Assembly: GCA_013152795.1 (NCBI GenBank)
Contig: JAADFS010000075.1
Coordinates: forward strand, 1 to 5,753
Origin: Deferribacteres bacterium
Lineage (GTDB): Bacteria; Nitrospirota; Thermodesulfovibrionia; UBA6902
Reading direction: 5' to 3'
Length of the DNA: 5,753 bases
Part shown: piece by piece, positions 4,375 through 5,753 of the stretch
Layout of the letters: each line of letters begins with the position of its first letter
How positions within the stretch are numbered: the first letter of the stretch is position 1
Position numbers and translations under genes: made by a program
The notes under the pieces: generated by a model
The model's input: the letters and a program-made list of their open reading frames with translations, nothing else
What the model was told of the DNA's origin: nothing
Databases searched by the model: none

Positions 4375-5593
4375 GCTGGGTGAGCTCTTTGAAATACAGC
4401 ATGAACTCAGCAGGAATATCGACCTTTCCTTTAAGCGATACCTGTACGAAACAATAAACTGGGACACCCGTCTTATCATACTGACAGGGTCAAGGGGGGT
4501 GGGCAAGACCACTCTCCTGCTGCAGTACATCAGGGAGAGGGGCGCCGCACCCGAAGAGTACCTGTATATTTCGGCAGACAATATACTCGTTGACAGTCAC
4601 GGCCTTTTCAGGATCGCAAGTGAGTTTCACAAGTTCGGCGGCAGGGTCCTGATTATCGATGAAATTCACAAGTACCCCGACTGGTCCAGGGAACTAAAGA
4701 ATATTTACGACAGCCTGCCGAAGCTGAATATTATTGTATCCGGCAGTTCAAGCCTCGACATCATAAAAGGCCGGTATGACCTGTCAAGAAGGGCGGTGCT
4801 CTACACGCTGAGGGGGCTTTCATTCAGGGAGTTCCTGATACTCAATCTCGGGAAGGATATCCGGCAGGTTCCCCTGAAAAAGATACTGTCAAATCATGTG
4901 GAAATATCGAGGGACCTGAAAGAGACGGCCGAAAAAAGCGGGCGAAAGATTCTCAGGCTGTTCACGGACTACCTCAAATTTGGATATTACCCCTATTATC
5001 TTGAAGGAACCGGTGATTATTTCATAAAGCTTAACAATGTCATGGAAAAGGTTATATACGAGGACATACCGTCTGTTTTCAAGCTCAAACAGACCTCGAT
5101 ACCTTACCTGAAGAAACTTATCTACCTGATTGCCACATCCTCTCCCTTCCATCCGAACATAGCAAGGATATCATCAAATCTCGGCATTTCAAAAGAATAC
5201 GTATACAACTACATAGACTATCTTGAAAAGGCGGGGCTGTTCATGTTCCTCTATCCTCCGGAAAGGGGGTTGAGGCTTGTCAGAAAACCCGAGAAGATAT
5301 ATCTTGAAAATACCAACCTGTATCGCGCAATAGAAGGCGACAGGAGATTTTCCATTGAGAGCGGGACAGTGAGAGAAACATTTGCCGTCAATCAGTTAAA
5401 AGCTCTTCATGCCGTCTTTTCATCAGAGAAAGCCGACCTGATGATCGACGGCCGGTATGTTTTCGAGATAGGCGGCAGGACCAAGGGAAAGAAAGAGAAC
5501 GGCGGAGCAGATGATGCATTTATCCTCAGCGACGGAATAGAGACCGGATACGCAAAAAAGATCCCCCTGTGGTTACTGGGGCTTTTGTATTAA
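4373..5593 (+). CDS. AAA_14 / DUF4143 family ATP-binding protein (406 aa)
   Basis: A complete cytoplasmic P-loop ATPase. Walker A is GSRGVGKTT (39-47), with Lys45 and Thr46. Walker B is RVLIIDEIH, with Asp96-Glu97. A sensor-like IIVSGSSS follows at 120-127. Residues about 258-293 look like a winged helix (ARISSNLGISKEYVYNYIDYLEKAG). The C-terminal DUF4143 part (about 310-406) has YLENTNLY, RETFAVNQL, and a core D355 ... FEIGG (364-368). The core resembles a PD-(D/E)XK nuclease fold in which the usual lysine after E365 is replaced by glycine. It ends KIPLWLLGLLY. Members of this family are widespread, often in many divergent copies per genome; their role is mostly unknown. The ATG at 4373 is kept because the N-terminus (FEIQHEL...SFKRYLY) fits the family, though no ribosome binding site precedes it. 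It is divergent from the vWA operon and stands alone. Confidence 0.92.
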   Translation: MLGELFEIQHELSRNIDLSFKRYLYETINWDTRLIILTGSRGVGKTTLLLQYIRERGAAPEEYLYISADNILVDSHGLFRIASEFHKFGGRVLIIDEIHKYPDWSRELKNIYDSLPKLNIIVSGSSSLDIIKGRYDLSRRAVLYTLRGLSFREFLILNLGKDIRQVPLKKILSNHVEISRDLKETAEKSGRKILRLFTDYLKFGYYPYYLEGTGDYFIKLNNVMEKVIYEDIPSVFKLKQTSIPYLKKLIYLIATSSPFHPNIARISSNLGISKEYVYNYIDYLEKAGLFMFLYPPERGLRLVRKPEKIYLENTNLYRAIEGDRRFSIESGTVRETFAVNQLKALHAVFSSEKADLMIDGRYVFEIGGRTKGKKENGGADDAFILSDGIETGYAKKIPLWLLGLLY

Positions 5594-5614
5594 GATTTCC
5601 CCCGCACCTTAATC

Positions 5615-5680
5615 ATTACAGTGGCATAAAATACTGCCGGCGGGGCAGAGGAGTCTGCCGGGAAAGCTTTATCTGCGATA
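5615..5680. repeat. Truncated copy B of the dispersed palindromic element
   Basis: TTACAGTGGCATAAAATACTGCCGG begins 24 bases after the ATPase stop, within the 5617-5640 stretch. Bases 5636-5679 are identical to 1100-1143 (44 bp). The similarity then stops: the right half with the TCCTCTGCCC arm and TTTATGC end is missing, replaced by unrelated sequence. The remaining bases to 5753 contain no gene that I can see. Confidence 0.75.
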
Positions 5681-5737
5681 CCTTCAGGAAATACTCCGCA
5701 CGGCATATTGACGTCTATTTCCTGCAACAAAAACATA

Positions 5738-5749
5738 TTTCCAATATCC
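5738..5749 (-). repeat. Right arm of the 12-bp inverted repeat flanking the ATPase gene
   Basis: TTTCCAATATCC is the exact reverse complement of 4293-4304, about 1.4 kb away. The window ends four bases later, so further extension cannot be judged. Confidence 0.45.
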
Positions 5750-5753
5750 TATC

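Overview
The window looks like ordinary bacterial chromosome with roughly half G+C. It carries housekeeping genes on the left and lineage-specific genes on the right. The gene types, dispersed palindromic repeats and short heptamer repeats would fit a Nitrospirota or deltaproteobacterial-type anaerobe. That placement is an impression from memory, since no phylogenetic marker is complete here.

Left part (1-1262, all minus strand). The first 677 bases are the N-terminal 225 codons of a beta-ketoacyl-ACP synthase II (fabF), which runs off the left edge. It is preceded by a spacer with a poly-C tract and three degenerate heptamers. Upstream of that is a run of three tRNA genes transcribed in the order Arg(TCT), Arg(CCG), Lys(CTT), ending in a strong intrinsic terminator at 784-811. 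The two tRNA-Arg genes share an identical 32-bp 3' segment. They are separated by a 75-bp palindromic element with GCATAAA/TTTATGC ends, and relatives of this element recur at 1315-1407, at 5615-5680 and, degenerate, near 4219.

Middle part (1510-4096, minus strand). This is a two-gene operon. The first gene encodes a secreted or membrane-anchored von Willebrand A protein with an intact MIDAS, a predicted beta-sandwich region, one transmembrane helix and a long Glu/Lys/Ala-rich cytoplasmic tail. The second starts at a GTG inside the end of the first, behind a strong ribosome binding site. It encodes a small membrane-anchored, mostly coiled-coil protein. The predicted topology puts the coiled coil and the charged tail on the same (cytoplasmic) side, so a complex is a reasonable guess. 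No function is known to me.

Right part (4109-5753). A 264-bp divergent intergenic region holds a seven-codon ORF with an ideal ribosome binding site, several direct and inverted repeats, a triple heptamer, and a good extended -10 promoter placed so close to the next ATG that the transcript would be nearly leaderless. That promoter drives a complete AAA_14/DUF4143-type ATPase on the plus strand. A truncated copy of the dispersed palindrome and a 12-bp inverted repeat, matching one upstream of the gene, follow it.

The most unusual material is the palindromic repeat family, the vWA/coiled-coil pair with its repeated KI(A/V)LEE tail motif, and the control region of the ATPase. I see no defence system, phage, CRISPR array or transposase.
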